Below are positions 1-10,085 of a stretch of DNA of 40,633 bases, in pieces; the stretch's first letter is position 1; each line of letters starts with the position of its first letter. The notes under the pieces were generated by a model. That model searched no databases and was not told the origin of the DNA. It worked only from the letters and a program-made list of their open reading frames with translations. The DNA lies in contig JAWQRO010000382.1 of NCBI GenBank assembly GCA_033557835.1, positions 1 through 40,633 of the forward strand, written 5' to 3'. The position numbers and the translations under genes are program-made. This DNA comes from Helochares maculicollis (taxonomy: Eukaryota > Arthropoda > Insecta > Coleoptera > Hydrophilidae).

Positions 1-482
1 GACTCATCACCAGTAATGACATGTTCCAGAAAATGGGGATCATTCTCAATCGATTCCAAAAAGTCAATGCACTTTGCCCTCCTGTTGTTCTTTTGGTCCT
101 AAGAAACGTCCTTCGGAACCATTTTGAGGCAGATCTTCCTCATCTCCAATTCATTGGTCAAAATCTGATGAACGATGGTGTGATTCAAATTCAACTCTTC
201 CCAGATCATTCTGACTGTGAAGTGACGATCTAAACTCACAAGATCTTGGACTCTAACGACATTTTCGGCGGATTTTGAAATTGAGGGCCTTCCGCTGCGA
301 AGTTCATCTTCAATTGACTCTCTTCCTTCTGAAAATGCCTTAAGCCACCGAAAAACCTAGGACCTTGACAAAACACTGTCTCTGTAGGCTTGCTGAAGTT
401 TTGCAAATGTTTCCGTTGCGTTGGGTACAAGTCTGAAGCAAAACTTGATACTACAGCGCTGCCCGAAATTATTGTCACTCAT
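1..482 (-). pseudogene. mariner transposase fragment (SETMAR-like type), truncated by window edge
   Basis: The minus strand reads from an ATG at 482 into a mariner transposase N-terminal half. It begins MSDNNFGQRCSIKFC, then shows a WLKAFSEGRES-type helix-turn-helix region, an RSGRP linker, a second helix-turn-helix, and FLEHVITGDES, which carries the first catalytic Asp, just before the left edge. Two in-frame TAG codons interrupt it, one before the VFRWLK motif (near 349) and one after the MVPKDVS stretch (near 103). I see no frameshift. The D,D(34)D remainder lies outside the window. The reading frame is well preserved, so the copy is fairly young but non-coding. Family assignment rests on motif order remembered from the SETMAR/irritans-like mariners. 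It differs from the other mariners in this window. Confidence 0.85.
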
Positions 483-656
483 TTCAGAACACACAAGAAA
501 AACCTGTTTCACTAAACAAATCACAGCAGACAATTAAGTTGAATCAGTGACTTCAAACTCATACTACTGACGCATCACATGTTTACCTACCTCCTTTCCA
601 TGTCCCATTTCCCCAGTGTTGCCAGATCAAACAGTATGCTACAAGTCTCATTACTT
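483..656 (-). mobile_element. 5' UTR and probable terminal end of the left-edge mariner
   Basis: About 170 bases separate the transposase start from ordinary flanking DNA, the usual length of a mariner 5' leader. The end is probably near 645-656 (plus strand ...acaagtctcattactta), where an inverted repeat would sit. The partner repeat is outside the window, so the exact boundary cannot be tested here. Confidence 0.4.
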
Positions 657-1876
657 AATTTACCTATCTCGTATGTAGTAAGATTCCATAGCAAATATTA
701 ACGTAAGTTTTTGTCTCTAAGACGTAACGTTGATTATCTCAAACTGTGGGTCATGCAATTCGCAGAATGAATTGGAATTTTATATAATACGAAGTAGTGG
801 CGCTTTTATAAGTTGTGATGTAGAATCCCTTTCTTGCCATAAACTGCTTCCCTCTCTATCCATTATATTATTATTAGTTTGTTGTACATTTTTCTAATGT
901 TTGCGACTATGTTGACAATTCGCAGAATTTTGTAAAGCCGTTAGGGTAGCAAATAGAGAGATTTTTCAATTGATTGTATTAAGAGCTAAAAAGGCGATCG
1001 GTTTCAAAAGCTGTGAGTGGAATCATTAATGGACGAAACGGTGACAAACGAGTAGGGTCAGAAACAGTTAGTTCATTTCTAAAGTACAATGGCTTCCTAC
1101 AAGATAACCTAGGTATAGGTGTACAAGGTAAAAAGGATTGAAGGTCTAATTGCCAAGTCGATACTGTGCTATTATGGCTATATGTCAAGTTTAATCAATT
1201 TAATTTATGTTTAAAACCTATTTTGCTAATAAAACGTAGACATCAAAACCTGAAGGTTCGCTAAAATCACGACTTCTCGATTCTTATTATAGTCTGAGAA
1301 AGTATAAAAACTGAAGAATTATGACCACAGGCTTACTTTGTGAGAAAATCTAGATGAAAATCTGGTTTTGCGTAGTTGGTGTGAGCTTGACCTATAGTTG
1401 AAATACCGTCATCAATTGATTGAAAATCTTGAACTTACGATCAACAATTTTTAAATTAGCTTGGATAAGAATTAGTCTTTCATAGAAGATGCTTTTTTTG
1501 CCAACAGTTGAAAACACGGCTTATAATTTAATAGTTTAGTTTGGAGTCAAGATTTCCTATATTAGTTTGCAAAAGAGGAGGGCTAAAAACTAAAAAACAA
1601 ACGCTGGGTATGTCTAAAGTCTAACAAGAGTCGAAAATTACTCTTTTTTAAACATACGTAAAAACGGTGTAATATTGAATATAGATTATAATAATTGTAG
1701 CTTAAGAAGATAGGATGCTTTATGGATTTCGTTAATATCTACAGCCTCGATAAGAGTTTTAAATTCTAACCTGGAGCTCAGGAAATTGACTTGAAGTTGC
1801 TAAAAACTAACGTCTATAATTTGGCAAACAACTACTAATCTCGCAAAGATGTAAACATACAGCTTTATCCATATTA
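657..1876. other. AT-rich non-coding stretch
   Basis: I see no convincing ORF, splice-flanked exon, repeat or RNA gene. The short ORFs here have no recognisable motif and no compositional support. Confidence 0.5.
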
Positions 1877-3157
1877 ACAGGTGCGCAAGTTTAAAATGTC
1901 GTTTTGTTGTCAAGAGATGGCGCATGAAATCTATTGAAGGAATCTTTGGAACCCTAACCGTTATTTTTTGGTAAGATTGCCCACTACAAACCGTCATATT
2001 TGTTTAGCTGTTTACGAGTTAGTAGCATACTTCTTTTTCGTGTGAAACATCTCAAATTTTGAGCCAAGTAAAGAGCATTTGCGGCATGTAATGATTTTCT
2101 TGTTCCATCAAAAGAAAAAGGCATCGGAGAGTCATCAAAGTCTTGTAGAGACTTACGGCGATCTTGCTCCAACTGTCAAGGCTTGTGAACGCTGGTTTCA
2201 ACGTTTCAAAAGTGGCGATTTCAATGTTATTGACAAAGAACGTGAAAATCGACTAAAACAGTTTAGAGACGACGAATTACAACCTTTATTGGACGAAGGC
2301 GATGCACAAACACAACAAATGATGGCGGAGCAATTGAATGTCGCTCAGCAAGTCATTTTCGATTGCCTGAGAGCCATGGGGAAGCTTGATAAAGTTGGAA
2401 AATAGGTTTCACATAAACTGAACGATCGACCTGGTAGAAAGACGAAAAACTGAGTGCGAAATGATGCATTTACGCCACAAAAGCAAGGATTTTTGGATCG
2501 AGTTGTAACTGGCGAGGCAAAATGGATATATTTAGAGAATCTCAAACTTAAGAAATCGTGGGCAACGCCAGGACAACCATCAACATCGAGTACAAAACCA
2601 AATCGTTCTGGGAGGAAGACAATGCTGTGTGTGTGGTGGGATCAGAAGGGAGTAGTGTACTACGAGCTTCTCAAACCCAGCGAAACAGTTAATACCGTTC
2701 GCTACCGACAACCAATGATCAATTTACACCACGCACTAACCGAAGAAAGCCCAGAATGGGCTCGAAGACACGGCAAAGGCATTCTGCAGCATGACAACGC
2801 TTCTGCACATTCAGCCAAAGTGGTCCAAGGAACGATTTTTTCGCTTGTGTGGGAACTCCTATCCCACCCGCCGTATTCACAAGACCTGGCGCCTTCTAAT
2901 TATCACCTCTTCTCATCGATGGGACACGCACTGGCTGAGCTACACTTTAAGACTTTCGAGGATGTACAAAAATGGGTCGATGAATGGATATCAATGAAAG
3001 ATGAAGCTTTCTGTTGGAATGGTATCCATAAATTTCCCGAGAGATGGAAAAAATGTGTAAGAAGCGAGGGCCAATATTTTGAATAAAAAATGTTGTACCC
3101 TTGTTATAATTACGTATTTTTCATGAAAAAAAGGACATTTTAAGCTTGCGTAACTGA
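1877..3157 (+). mobile_element. full-length, inactive Mos1-like mariner (copy 1)
   Basis: The element is 1,281 bp and bounded by imperfect inverted repeats. The left end (1878 onward) reads cAGGTGCGCAAGTTTAAAATG. The right end, read in reverse from 3156, is cAGTTACGCAAGCTTAAAATG. TA dinucleotides lie at both edges (1875-1876 and 3158-3159), as expected from mariner integration. Terminal sequence and transposase both resemble the Mos1/mauritiana subfamily. Size and layout are canonical. A second copy of the same family lies in antisense at 10490-12721. Confidence 0.9.
2049..3086 (+). pseudogene. Mos1-like mariner transposase, 345 codons, disabled
   Basis: The frame aligns end to end with a 345-residue Mos1-type transposase with no frameshift. 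It has a SNFEPSKEHLRH-type N-terminus, the ESHQ..LVE and ACERWFQRFKSGDF helix-turn-helix, and the WVPHELN-equivalent linker. The catalytic region has VVTGEAKW, LQHDNASAH and SQDLAPSNYHLF, and the protein ends SEGQYFE. Several lesions are visible: the expected ATG at 2049 is ATC, and in-frame stops occur at 2403-2405 (TAG) and 2451-2453 (TGA). The first catalytic Asp of TGDE is replaced (GEA), and the third of APSD is Asn (APSN). Only the middle Asp (HDN) of the D,D(34)D triad remains. It could make no active transposase even with read-through. Confidence 0.92.
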
Positions 3158-4658
3158 TAAAATTTATTTGGTAGCTTTCCAATTAAATTTTAAACAATAC
3201 CTGGTTAAGTCGATATTAGATTATATCCAAAAAGCTTCTTAAGTTGAGCAGTTTCACAATCCTCCTGAAACTGCAAAAGCCTTGCCTAGCTAAGAGCCAA
3301 TTTGTTTCGAATGTTTTTCGAAGGTGCCTACAATATAAAACATTTCTTCTACAACTTCGATCTACCTTAGAATTAGGCAACAGTATTATCTGGAACTAAT
3401 ATGATACGAAGCTCTTAGAATCTCGTTTAGTGTAGAGTCTCGTATAAATTTCAAACGTCAAACTGAAATGTAGGTCATAATCAACTGTTATAGAAACGAC
3501 AATTGTAATATAGTCTCTAGGTAAGCAAAGTAAAACATCACAATTGTATCACCACGGCCCTTGGGACCAGATAAAGTTAACATCTACAGCTTGACAAATA
3601 GAAACCTGACTTCGACTCTGAAGGAAAGTACTTTCAATTCGCTTCTTATTATTATCGATTCAATCATCCTAGCAACTAGATAACGATGTTATTAAATTGA
3701 AACACGCCGAAGAAGAGGCAATAAACCTTGTTTTCGAATGGCCATTATTTATGATCCGAGCTGTTCATCATGCAGCGGAACGGTGAAAGACGTCGCATCG
3801 GCGTTCCATCTCAACGGAAGTAAAAGATTTTAATTTAATTTGATCCTTTGGCAATCAGTGCGCCCCGCAGACATAATGATTAATTAAGACGGAGTGGTTT
3901 AGTGTTGTCCAAAATAAACCCTTACCACCTACGCAAGGGTTAAACATCTCCATAAACACAAATACCAACCACATATTCATCTCCAGGCGAGAAATCCAAT
4001 GAGTAATTCAGATTAACTACCCTGTAAATTAAACATCCCCCGTCAATGTCCACCCCTAACACCCTCGTTGTTGAATCAATGGCCTGAGCGTCGGAACCGA
4101 GCTGACTCAACCCCGGAATTCAAACGCTCTCCTTCTCCTCCTCCACCTCCTTCTCGCGGCGGTGGCGGTGAGTCATACTAACTTCCATTTTATTAATAGC
4201 TTTTTCGAAAGCTTAGCTTTAGCCTTAGATCGATTACCTTTTCTTATTAAAATTACTGCAATTTCATTTGAAATTCAGGATAAATTAAATTTACAAGGAC
4301 TCTCACCCTGGATTTTTCGAGTGCTCGGCATATTTATTTGAGAAAATTTTCTTGATACATTCCTTACATTTCGTACAGTTTAAATAACGCTTAGAAAATT
4401 TCAGTTTAACGTCTCGATATAGTCCGCACATCCATTGGGATTGTAATTCTCATTGCAGTTTGATGCAATTTAACTCATTAGGCACTTTTGATACTACTTA
4501 GCATTTTATGCACTTAGTTTTGATACAATTTAACCATTTCTTCCAGGATTTTAAAAGTTCGGTAATGATTTAATCAAAAGTTTCTTGGTACTCTGCGTTC
4601 CTTGCACTTTTGTTACAATTTTGATCTCTATTGCTGTCAAAAAAGCATTTGCTCAATT
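3158..4658. other. non-coding stretch with a GC-richer island at about 3690-4190
   Basis: I find no gene. Around 3690-4190 base composition becomes more balanced than the flanks. It includes TAATTAAG-type homeodomain cores (near 3880) and a pyrimidine-rich tract of CTCCTC/CCACCTCC followed by GGCGGTGGCGGTGAG (4125-4172) that could fold on itself. This resembles an insect regulatory island, but I cannot assign a target. The remainder is AT-rich with no clear signal. Confidence 0.35.
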
Positions 4659-5156
4659 TTAGTCGTGGAGACATTTGGCCAAACAGTCGCAACACTTCAC
4701 CAATTCAAAGGTGTCGTCACCGAGGCTAACTCTCAGCTTCTTTGTTTCTTTATCTGCAGCTTTCATGGCATCAACCTGCTCTAAGGTCCACTTTCGATTG
4801 TCTATGCCTTTAGCTTTATCAGCTTTTGCTTGGATAAGCTTCTGACTCAAAGCGGTCACGTTCCTTCGATTTGATTTAATCCTATCCGCGGCTCCTGTGA
4901 ACGGCTTTTTAGGCTTGTAGATGTATTTTTTGAAATATTTATCTCGCTCTTCAAACCACATCCTATAGTACTCATCGCCCAAAAGAAAGTACATGTTTGG
5001 TCGTTTCTCGTTTTGCTCGTAGGTGGGCAAGAAACCTCTGGATATTTTATTTGAATAGGATGTGACAGGCAAGTCATCTCTTGGATAGATCGGTTCAGCT
5101 CTAGACCACACCTTGAGGATAGTATCTCTTCTGATTCCTTTCTTGTTTTCCCCCAT
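4659..5156 (-). CDS. uncharacterised 165-aa lysine-rich protein, single exon
   Basis: An intact ORF runs from the ATG at 5156 to a stop at 4659. The product is hydrophilic and rich in Lys, Arg and aromatic residues. It starts MGENKKGIRRDTILKVWSR, has a central aromatic segment (MYFLLGDEYYRMWFEERDKYFKKYIYKP, about residues 55-82), and then a charged, probably helical second half (KLIQAKADKAKG...DAMKAADKETKK). It ends with a cysteine cluster, CCDCLAKC. I see no signal peptide or membrane segment. I do not recognise the family. The length, balanced codon use compared with AT-rich flanks, and lack of breaks favour a real gene. It might be a small cytoplasmic or sperm/cilium-type structural protein, or a processed retrocopy, but neither is shown. 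A second overlapping ORF (4856-5212) is a frame shadow. Confidence 0.6.
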   Translation of the reverse strand: MGENKKGIRRDTILKVWSRAEPIYPRDDLPVTSYSNKISRGFLPTYEQNEKRPNMYFLLGDEYYRMWFEERDKYFKKYIYKPKKPFTGAADRIKSNRRNVTALSQKLIQAKADKAKGIDNRKWTLEQVDAMKAADKETKKLRVSLGDDTFELVKCCDCLAKCLHD

Positions 5157-7628
5157 TGTTCAACGTTTAATTTGGAATTTAATCTGAAGAATTCCCAATT
5201 CAGAATTCCCACGAAATGGATTCGTCACGTCGCGTCAGAATTTAAGTATTTGTTTTTCTTATTACTTTTCCTTTTTTTACAGTCCAAAATGTTGATTCAT
5301 TATATAAGGTCTGAAACGTTGGTGCCTTAATAGCTGTTGATTTCAAAGGACATATAAGGACAGTTATTTTATTAGTGTTTTGGATAGCAAATTCACGCGA
5401 TAACAATCATTTAAAGATCGAGCAAAGTGAGAAATTGTTAGTAAAATTTAGGGTACATCTTTAAGAAAAAAGTTGAGTGCAAGTAAATTAATAAAATGGA
5501 AACAGTTGCTTCTCGGGTGCACCAATCTCTTAATAAACATCTCTGGCAAATAAGCACCGCTCCATAAACGAAACCAAAAAGAATCGCAGAAACAAACGAA
5601 TCGTCCTCTTTACCCAGAATGTCGTCGGTACGATATTACTATTTATAGGAATGCATCTGTGCACAGAGAAATGTATGTACTTATACGTATTTGTTGCGTG
5701 TCAAGGCTTCAATATTACTTTCAATGCAGCTGAGATAACGTCGCAGCCTCGCCGCCACCGCAGCCGTCGCCGTCGCTATGAAATGGATCTAAAACCGCAG
5801 ATGCTTCAAAGATTAAAGTCTGCACTAATCGAGTCTCTCTCACTGCAGTTCAGTTGATATTACTCCATATTTTGCACAGACGTATGTAATTAAGTTTGCC
5901 AGTCAGACTCCTACAGCAGCCTGTCCATAATAAAATTGTTTATTATTACCACTTTCCGCTCACTCTGAAAATCCGATTTCATTTTTATTGCATCGAACTG
6001 GGTTTTGTTGGAATCAAATGTCTCAAGACGGCTTATGGTTGTCTAAAATGTTTAGAAGCACACAAAATATGGATTGTTTCTATTTAATGGCTCTCATACA
6101 CAAATTTCTCACTACTATCTTGATAAATACTGTCAGCCACGATTTTATGGATTGGACACAGTTTATTGGTCGTAAACAGTTGTACCAAAATATTGAACTG
6201 CAGGTTTGCTCGTTATTATTCACATTTATTATTAACAGTTTAAGGTAGCAGTGACTAAAAACGTTTCTGATGGAAAACAGGGAAGTAAAAACATAAAATA
6301 ATAGTTTGAAAAGAGTTGAAATATTCTGAATGTATCTGAGGACTAGTTGATGGTGCATTTCTAAGATAAAAGCTGTAACATTTTTGCAGAAAAAATATAA
6401 GCAGTTAATCACATTTATGGTATATGGAAATAAGCTGCATACGGAGATTTAGAAATTTTATCAATAAATGGGAATATTTTGGTCTAGAATTATAATGATA
6501 AATTTCAGAGGCTAAAGCCAAAGACGGGATTGTGTGCTTATTTTTCATTCATTACTGAAAACAAAAAATATTTATTTTCCCAGTGCTCGATTTGACCACT
6601 CTAATTTTAACAAGCACAATTATTTTGTAGACTTTTTAGAGCAGTATATAAAATAGTTCATAAAATATACAGTAAAATAATATTAAGAAAAAGTTTTATG
6701 GCAGGAGATATAAAAGAAGTGCCAGAGTGTTATTTTTTATATTCTAGTTTTCTGGAGATTCTTACTCTCATTATGGGTCCATTGAAAGATTATTCATTTT
6801 CTAAACTGTTCTATTCAATTCTATTCTAGTCTACTCAATGCTAGCTCGGCGTCCTAAGAAGATACAGATGTTTATCGAATAGTCCAAAACAAGGACTAGT
6901 TTTTGAAATCTGGTGGTTGTATTGAAACGTTGAATTGAGGACTGTGCCAGTGTTCAATTGGTCTTAGTGTTAAGCTGATGTAGTTTTTGATTAATTTAAC
7001 CAAGCTATTTTTTACATCTGTAATCTGTACTATAAAAGCAGTTAGAAAATGGTGACACTCGTTTTTTAATAATTAATTAGTTTTGTCTCATTTTAATGTT
7101 TCCGAAAATGTTGGTGACACATTATTGCAGAATAGATTTTTGTGAGAATATGGTCTCTCTTTATCATGAAAATGCACTTTCGTAACTTCTGCATTATAAA
7201 TTGTTACGTTAAAGTTTCGCTTAATTGAGGGAAAAGTCGGATGTTACAATGCAAGGAGAGCAAAATACCAAAGTTACGTCATTTGTGTATGTTAGATGCT
7301 TATTTTTGTTTGTTGAAAACAATGCAACTAAAGTGAATTTAGGAAAAATATACAGCGTTTGACTAATTTAAATATCACTATTTCTTTAGCATACGACAAT
7401 ATGGCTTAAAGTTAAAATGACTTTCGTAAATTATAAACAAATAATAGTCGTAGTCAGCAGTTATATTTAAATTCAATTCATAAAATTGCTTAGGAACAAA
7501 TAATATCTATTTCATTCTTACACATACTCGTCTTTGATGTGAAATAACGAATTATTATGGAAACATTTGGTAAAATGAGACGAACAGAGAATATGTGTTA
7601 CGTATTCATTTTTAGAATTTTAATTTTA
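5157..7628. other. non-coding stretch upstream of the 165-aa ORF
   Basis: The first 100 bases presumably include the promoter of the minus-strand ORF; I see no decisive core motif. A short GC-rich patch near 5740-5785 consists of CGCCGCCACCGCAGCCGTCG-type triplets, a low-complexity run. The rest (5800-7628) is AT-rich with only short motif-free ORFs. Further exons of the EMI-domain gene could lie here, but I found no cysteine-rich EGF-like coding on the minus strand. Confidence 0.4.
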
Positions 7629-8916
7629 TTGAGTTGGCAACTAAGTAATTGCGGATTTTTTTTTAGAAAATCAAAGACAATTTTTTCATAGAACTAAATA
7701 ACTTTATTCTGAAATGTATTGCCCATTTTGATCAATGACCTTTTGCCATCTTTCAGCCAGTATCATAATCCCACGTTCATAAAACTTCAGGTTTTTATTA
7801 GCAAAAAATTGAATCAGGTATGATTTGACACCATCATCATTATTGAATTTTTTACCATTCAAGGAGTTTTGTAAAGTTCGAAACAAAAAGTAATCAGATG
7901 GAGCAAGGTCAGGGCTATATGGTAGATGTGGCAAAACATCCCAACCTAGCTCCAGTAGTTTTTGCCGAGTGACCAAAGATGTGTGTGGCCTTGCATTGTC
8001 ATGATGGAATACAACACTTTTTCGATTTGTCAATTCGGACCGCTTTTCTCCAATTGCATTGCTTAATTTCGTCGGTTGTTCAATGTAGACATCAGAATTG
8101 ATCGTTAGGTTGGGTGGCAAGAGTTCAAAATAGACAACTCGTTTGTTATCCCACCAAACGGATAACAAGACCTTCTTTTGATGAATATCAGCTTTTGTTG
8201 TTGTTTGAGTTGGTTCACTTGGCCTGCTCCACGATCTTTTCCTCTTGATATTGTTGTAAATAGCCCATTTTTCATCGCCAGTTATCAGTCGTTTTAAAAA
8301 TGTATCATTTTCATTACGTTTCTTCAGCAAATCCCAGCTGTTAATGCGTTGCGCTAAATGCGTTTCTTTCAGTTCGTAAGGAACCCATGTATCGAGTGTT
8401 TGAACATAGCCAAATTGTTTTAAGTAATTTTCAATGCATGTATGTGATACATGAAGCTTCTCTGCAATCTCACGTGTTGTACTGTGACGATCCGAATCGA
8501 TTATTGCTTTGATTAGGACGTCATCAACTTCAACTGGACGACCAGAGCGTTTTTCAACTTTGAGTGAAAAATTACCAGAACGAAATTTGGCAAACCAATA
8601 TTGGCACTGCTGTTCTTCTAAGGCTTCGACACCATAAACAGCACATAGCTTTTTATTAGCTTGTGATGCGTTTTTCCCTTTGCGGAAATAAAAAAGCAAA
8701 ATATGACGAAAATGTTCCTTTTGATTTTCCATTTTTCAACGAAGAACAAACGAAAACTATGCAACCGATCAAAAGACTTTTTTTACTGATTGACAGCTAA
8801 ATTGCCAACTATCAAATAACAAAATGTGTTTTACATTTGTACTACGTCTGCAAATCTAAAAATTCAACTGAAGCCATCTATGAGTGAAATCCGCAATTAC
8901 TTAGTTGCCAACCCAA
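7629..8916 (-). mobile_element. complete, apparently intact mariner transposon
   Basis: The element is 1,288 bp with 30-bp terminal inverted repeats differing at one base. Both ends contain TTGGCAACTAAGTAATTGCG followed by GATTT. The extreme ends are TTGAG.. (7629) and, read in reverse from 8916, TTGGG... TA target duplications flank it (7627-7628 and 8917-8918). It carries one uninterrupted transposase gene with a normal leader and a short trailer. It lies 68 bp beyond the donor side of an EMI-domain exon, in the same orientation as that gene, so probably within its next intron. Near-identical ends and an intact ORF mark a recent insertion. Confidence 0.95.
7704..8732 (-). CDS. mariner transposase, intact, 342 aa
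   Basis: Transposase of the Tc1/mariner superfamily, which cuts and pastes its own element into TA sites. The ORF runs from ATG (MENQKEHFRHILLFYFRKGK) to a stop at 7704 with the normal family length of about 340-350 residues. In order it shows an N-terminal helix-turn-helix (YWFAKFRSGNF), the RSGRP linker, a second helix-turn-helix (REIAEKLHVSH), and WVPYELKE. The three catalytic Asp follow, in LITGDEKW, HHDNARPH and SPDLAPSDYFLF; the last two are 34 residues apart, as in D,D(34)D. The conserved C-terminal RW..VI..NGQY is present. No stop, frameshift or active-site loss is seen. Subfamily is uncertain (irritans-like or a relative). Activity is inferred, not shown. Confidence 0.95.
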   Translation of the reverse strand: MENQKEHFRHILLFYFRKGKNASQANKKLCAVYGVEALEEQQCQYWFAKFRSGNFSLKVEKRSGRPVEVDDVLIKAIIDSDRHSTTREIAEKLHVSHTCIENYLKQFGYVQTLDTWVPYELKETHLAQRINSWDLLKKRNENDTFLKRLITGDEKWAIYNNIKRKRSWSRPSEPTQTTTKADIHQKKVLLSVWWDNKRVVYFELLPPNLTINSDVYIEQPTKLSNAIGEKRSELTNRKSVVFHHDNARPHTSLVTRQKLLELGWDVLPHLPYSPDLAPSDYFLFRTLQNSLNGKKFNNDDGVKSYLIQFFANKNLKFYERGIMILAERWQKVIDQNGQYISE

Positions 8917-8984
8917 TATATAGAATTAATTAATATTAAGCTTGAATTAATATTATGTGTCATTTAAAAACTTAAGAAACTTAC

Positions 8985-9277
8985 GTTTATTGCACCCATG
9001 GCTCCTATTATGAACTTGCGTCCATCCGGGGCAGCAGATATAAACATTTTGTTTGTTGGGTTTTGTAGACGATGGCTCTGCTTCGTAAACTACTCTGAAA
9101 AAACATTTATTTAAATTTGCTTCACATTTTTCAAAATTTATCGTCTCTTACTTTATGCCGTTGCAGATTTGGTTGTTGTTGCATCTCTGCTTGTACTTCT
9201 TGTAGACGGGCTTATGGCACGGTTCTTTCGGCTTTTCCGCCTGGATTACGTCTTTAGCTTGAGTGCAAACATGACGC
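8985..9277 (-). CDS. partial gene: two exons encoding an EMI domain (EGFL7/Slowdown-like secreted protein)
   Basis: Two adjoining minus-strand exons, 9152-9277 and 8985-9094, are joined by a 57-bp intron with GTAAGA and TTTTTTCAG borders. The second ends at a strong GTAAGTT donor and the first follows TTGATTGTAG. Phases agree: 1+41 codons+2, then 1+36 codons+1. The peptide has RHVCTQAK, PCHKPVYKKYKQRC, ICNGIKVVY, VYICCPGWTQ and SHGCNK, giving seven cysteines. The cysteine pattern and the CCPGW motif are those of an EMI module, usually placed after a signal peptide and before EGF repeats. EGFL7/8 and the insect protein Slowdown have this arrangement; Nimrod/Draper-type proteins are the alternative. 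The signal-peptide exon and the EGF exons were not found in the window. Transcription is divergent from the integrin gene starting at 10086. Confidence 0.72.
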
Positions 9278-10085
9278 CTACAATCAAATAATATAATTGG
9301 AGATAAAATCCTAGATAAATAATACTTTTCCCCAATATACCATTTATCTTGTTTACATGAACTTAGTTAGCATTCATGTATTATTTCACGGAGAGTGCAA
9401 TTTTTATTTTTTACCAAGTTTGATTCGTAATTTTCACGTATAAAAAGTTTTAGCAGCTTGAACTTAGTAGATATTAAAGGAATAACTTGAATTTGTGTCC
9501 AAAGAATTGCATGTATGATTAAATAATCGGTATGTAGACTATAGTTTTGGAACATATTTTTTATGTAAGTTATATTGTTTCCTCTTCAAAGAAAAAGACA
9601 GGACCCATAGAGACCAATATTGAATATTTTCCTGCTTTTAAGGAAAAAATTTACACCAAGTAAAAATTCACACCATTTCTTGTTTAAACAGTATTGTTAT
9701 CTAAATATTTCAATGCGTATATTGTTACTCAATAGATTAAAGTGATATTTCATAAAGTATGCAAAGAGGAGAAATGTTTCATAAACACTTTTTCCGGATT
9801 TTATCTTAATAAATGCATTGTATATACTGTAAATACTATACACTCCTTCACTTATGTTTATAATATATTATATTCTATCGATTATTGCGATATCTTATCT
9901 TTTTCAAAGATTAATTATTATAGTGTACAATGTGTGTGTATGCATTATAGTGAAAATGTTTGTGAAATGTGGTTTGAAGGAACATTCGAAAGTTATATTT
10001 AATTTTTTCAAGTAGTGTTGTTCGTATTTTATGGATTGCTGTTGTACCATATATTTCCCAGAGCCTCTATAGGTGTGTTGGTAAA
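9278..10085. other. intergenic or intronic stretch between the EMI exons and the integrin gene
   Basis: About 800 AT-rich bases. It must hold the integrin promoter and 5' UTR, and perhaps the first intron of the EMI gene, but I see no strong TATA/Inr pair and no signal-peptide exon. Short ORFs here are unconvincing. Confidence 0.4.
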
